This document shows, piece after piece, positions 61,786-64,000 of a DNA stretch of 64,000 bases (position 1 is its first letter; every line of letters starts with the position of its first letter). Made by a program: the position numbers and the translations under genes. The DNA is taken from assembly GCF_904846315.1 (NCBI RefSeq), contig NZ_CAJHAF010000001.1:248001-312000 (forward strand), in the 5' to 3' direction. The DNA comes from Psychrobacter jeotgali. GTDB lineage: Bacteria; Pseudomonadota; Gammaproteobacteria; Pseudomonadales; Moraxellaceae. The notes beneath the pieces were generated by a model. It was not told the DNA's origin. It saw only the letters and a list, made by a program, of their open reading frames with translations, and did not search any database.

Positions 61786-62023
61786 AATGTCTCAAATGCA
61801 CAAAATATAAGCGCATATATACCATGAAGTAAGATTTATAGCCCCTCAATAGTTGAGTTTTTTACATCTAACAAATTATGATTTCGCTCGTAGAAATTCA
61901 TCAAATCCTCATTAATAATGACAGTGTGGATTCCTGATAAGATTATTGGAGAATAACTTAGCACACACATCGCTAGGCTGAACCTATCATTCAGTGTCGA
62001 AAACATCATTCGCTCAAACTATT

Positions 62024-62053
62024 TTTACTAGATATAACGGGGTGCGCTATAAT
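62024..62053 (+). promoter_or_regulatory. probable hsdM promoter
   Basis: A perfect -10 box TATAAT (62048-62053) lies 18 bp after TTTACT (62024-62029), a fair -35 box. It sits 46 bp before the hsdM start. Confidence 0.5.
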
Positions 62054-62099
62054 CCTTCACACATATCAAATAGCCCTTCTAAATATTAAGACGACGCTT

Positions 62100-64000
62100 A
62101 TGACAACCAATAACTTCTCTCAAACTGCTGATTTCATTTGGTCAGTCGCTGACCTATTGCGTGGCGATTTTAAACGATCCCAATTCGGGCGCATATTATT
62201 ACCCTTTGCACTGCTGCGCCGTTTAGAGTGCGTATTAAGCGACCATAAAGATGCGGTTGTCGAAAAGTATGCCGCTATCAAAGATCAAAATATGCAGGAG
62301 CAGCAACTAATTCGCGTGAGTAAGCGCGCATTTTATAATACTTCCCCAATGGACCTAAGCAAGCTTGGTCAAAGTGATATCAAGGACAATCTAAACACCT
62401 ATATTCAATCCTTCTCTAAAGACGCACGGGAGATATTTGAGTATTTTAAGTTCGAAGAGTTCGTCGGACAACTAGATGATGCCAACTTGCTGTATCAAGT
62501 AGTACAAAAGTTTCAAAATTTTGACCTCAGTCCTGAAGCAATATCGAATCATGACATGGGCTTAGTGTTTGAAGAGCTCATCCGCAAGTTTGCCGAAAGC
62601 TCCAATGAGACGGCAGGCGAGCATTTTACGCCACGTGATATTGTACGTTTGACGACGTCCTTAGTCTTTATGGAAGATGACGAGGCGCTCACCAAAGACG
62701 GTATCATCCGTACTATCTACGATCCAACAGCGGGTACAGGTGGCTTCTTATCATCGGGTATGGAATACGTGCTTGAGCTAAACCCAGACGCGGTGATGCG
62801 CACTTTTGGTCAAGAGCTTAACCCTGAGTCCTATGCTATTTGTAAAGCAGATATGCTTATTAAAGGACAGGATGTCAGCCGTATCAAGCTTGGCAACACC
62901 TTATCCAATGATCAGCTAGAGAATGAGCGGTTCGACTATATGCTGTCCAATCCACCGTTTGGGGTCGATTGGAAAAAGATCGCAGGTGACATCAAAGATG
63001 AGTATGAGCAAAAAGGCTTTGAAGGGCGTTTTGGTGCTGGCTTGCCAAGAGTGTCAGATGGCTCCTTGCTATTTCTTATGCATCTGCTTAGTAAGATGCA
63101 TGACAATCATAACTCTAGCGATAAAAACGCCAATTTTACAGATGCGCAGGGTAGCCGTATCGGTATTATTCTCAATGGCTCACCACTATTCACGGGCGGC
63201 GCGGGTAGTGGTGAGAGCGAGATTCGTCGCTATATTCTTGAAGCGGATCTGCTAGAAGCTATTATTGCCTTGCCAAACGATATGTTCTATAACACAGGTA
63301 TTGCTACTTATATCTGGATATTAAGCAATAAGAAAGTCCCTGAGCGTCGTGGTAAGGTGCAATTGATAGACGGTAGCAATCTATACAGTAAGATGCGTAA
63401 GTCGCTGGGATCGAAGCGTAATGAGATGAGCGAGGATGATATCAAGATCATTACTCGCAGCTTCGGTGACTTTGAAGTGGTCAATGCGCGTGTGCTAAAT
63501 AAGCTTGATGAAGTCAAGTCCAATCGGGGTCGGCAGTCTACAAGCCCCCAAACCGAGCCTGCCAAAACTTTTGCTAGTAAGATATTTTCCACGCATGAGT
63601 TTGGCTATCGTCGTCTCACTATAGAGCGTCCGCTACGTCTCTCTGCGCAATTATCCGATACCGCTATCGAGAGTCTACGCTACGCGCCCAAACCGTTTGA
63701 TATGGTCATGCCAGCGCTGTACGAAAAATTTTTTGAAGAATGGGCTTGGGCTGATGTGAGCTATGATACTAGTCTAGAGACACACTACGGTTATTTTGGT
63801 AAACAAGATTGTGATATACATACCGAAGCACGCGCCATGATTAAGGCCGACTTCTCTGAGTTAAAAGAAAAGCAAATCAAAGACGTACTTGATCCTAAGC
63901 TTTGGCAGGATCAGCTTGAGATTATGTATAAAGCCCAAGCCTTGCAAGCGGCGATCGGTAGCAGTCAGTTCGATGATTATAACGAGTTTGAAAAATTGTT
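62100..64000 (+). CDS. hsdM: type I restriction-modification methyltransferase HsdM (3' end missing)
   Basis: The ATG at 62100 opens a frame that stays open to the window end (633 codons visible). The N-terminal HsdM_N helical domain starts [19 protein letters not shown] and [10 protein letters not shown]. The N6-adenine methylase core has [13 protein letters not shown], the SAM motif DPTAGTGGF near residue 203, and the catalytic [10 protein letters not shown] near 284. The later part includes [16 protein letters not shown]. HsdM forms M2S with HsdS to methylate adenines and M2R2S to restrict. The methylase core is standard; the C-terminal region is longer than in E. coli HsdM. hsdS and hsdR should follow beyond the window. 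Confidence 0.92.
   Translation, partial: MTTNNFSQTADFIWSVADLLRGDFKRSQFGRILLPFALLRRLECVLSDHKDAVVEKYAAIKDQNMQEQQLIRVSKRAFYNTSPMDLSKLGQSDIKDNLNTYIQSFSKDAREIFEYFKFEEFVGQLDDANLLYQVVQKFQNFDLSPEAISNHDMGLVFEELIRKFAESSNETAGEHFTPRDIVRLTTSLVFMEDDEALTKDGIIRTIYDPTAGTGGFLSSGMEYVLELNPDAVMRTFGQELNPESYAICKADMLIKGQDVSRIKLGNTLSNDQLENERFDYMLSNPPFGVDWKKIAGDIKDEYEQKGFEGRFGAGLPRVSDGSLLFLMHLLSKMHDNHNSSDKNANFTDAQGSRIGIILNGSPLFTGGAGSGESEIRRYILEADLLEAIIALPNDMFYNTGIATYIWILSNKKVPERRGKVQLIDGSNLYSKMRKSLGSKRNEMSEDDIKIITRSFGDFEVVNARVLNKLDEVKSNRGRQSTSPQTEPAKTFASKIFSTHEFGYRRLTIERPLRLSAQLSDTAIESLRYAPKPFDMVMPALYEKFFEEWAWADVSYDTSLETHYGYFGKQDCDIHTEARAMIKADFSELKEKQIKDVLDPKLWQDQLEIMYKAQALQAAIGSSQFDDYNEFEKL

Larger units (their letters stand above)
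61649..62099. other. spacer between IS and hsdM
   Basis: About 450 bp without a gene. It holds the former downstream region of the LRR gene, a block similar to 40448-40540, a strong terminator and a probable hsdM promoter. Nothing else was seen. Confidence 0.5.

Noticed and set aside
62923..63592. Two ORFs inside the last 1.1 kb on both strands
   Set aside because: Both are shadows of the open hsdM frame, which carries the methylase motifs through this stretch.

Overview
The window reads as a chromosomal segment of a Moraxellaceae gamma-proteobacterium, most likely Psychrobacter. This is inferred from the FimV-TruA neighbourhood, the AT-rich spacers and an interspersed palindromic repeat of a kind I associate with Psychrobacter; I could not run a search. 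Three kinds of DNA alternate: core housekeeping genes, an AT-rich integrated defence island, and a metal-resistance island. Both window edges cut a gene: an L,D-transpeptidase on the left and a type I methyltransferase (hsdM) on the right.

Region 1 (1-10.0 kb) is core. It holds an L,D-transpeptidase, infA, truA, an asparaginase, a FimV encoded as two separate polypeptides, queA and dinB. Region 2 (10.1-15.8 kb) is a first defence patch: an AAA15-type ATPase with a TOPRIM (RloB-like) partner, a Sel1-repeat remnant, and a translationally coupled NUDIX hydrolase and PLD-helicase-DUF3427 protein. Region 3 (15.9-22.5 kb) is one minus-strand operon for an ABC-type export system: HlyD adaptor, RbbA-like double-ATPase/permease fusion, second permease and NodT outer-membrane channel.

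Region 4 (23.08-40.4 kb) is an integrated island. It opens with a 3' fragment of tRNA-Leu(CAA) that looks like an attachment site. Then come a phage-type repressor facing a small AlpA-like protein, a four-gene coupled operon with a DUF1376 protein and two very large tyrosine-recombinase-like proteins, and a dense defence cargo. The cargo is: a small unknown protein; a TIR (ThsB-like) plus Nmad2 operon; a membrane-anchored dCTP-deaminase-like protein; a MazG-like protein plus a thymine-hypermodification-family protein; and, divergent from that pair, a ThsB-like TIR protein with a large TIR-TIR-SLOG protein. The domains point to nucleotides: NAD cleavage or signalling, (d)NTP hydrolysis and modified-base handling. 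This is the best candidate for a poorly described system.

Region 5 (40.6-56.3 kb) is a copper island. It holds a CusRS-type two-component pair, small Met/His-rich periplasmic proteins, cytochrome c, DUF411 protein, multicopper oxidase CopA with a Tat signal, CopB, DUF305 protein, a copper P-type ATPase with three N-terminal metal-binding repeats, and its own tatABC, probably to export CopA. Two near-consensus CusR boxes lie at its start. A 168-bp duplication of the DUF305 gene end brackets an apparent 2.7-kb insert. Region 6 (56.5-64 kb) holds an ATP-grasp protein, two small membrane proteins, a 17-repeat LRR protein whose stop codon is hit by an intact IS3-family element, and the start of hsdM.
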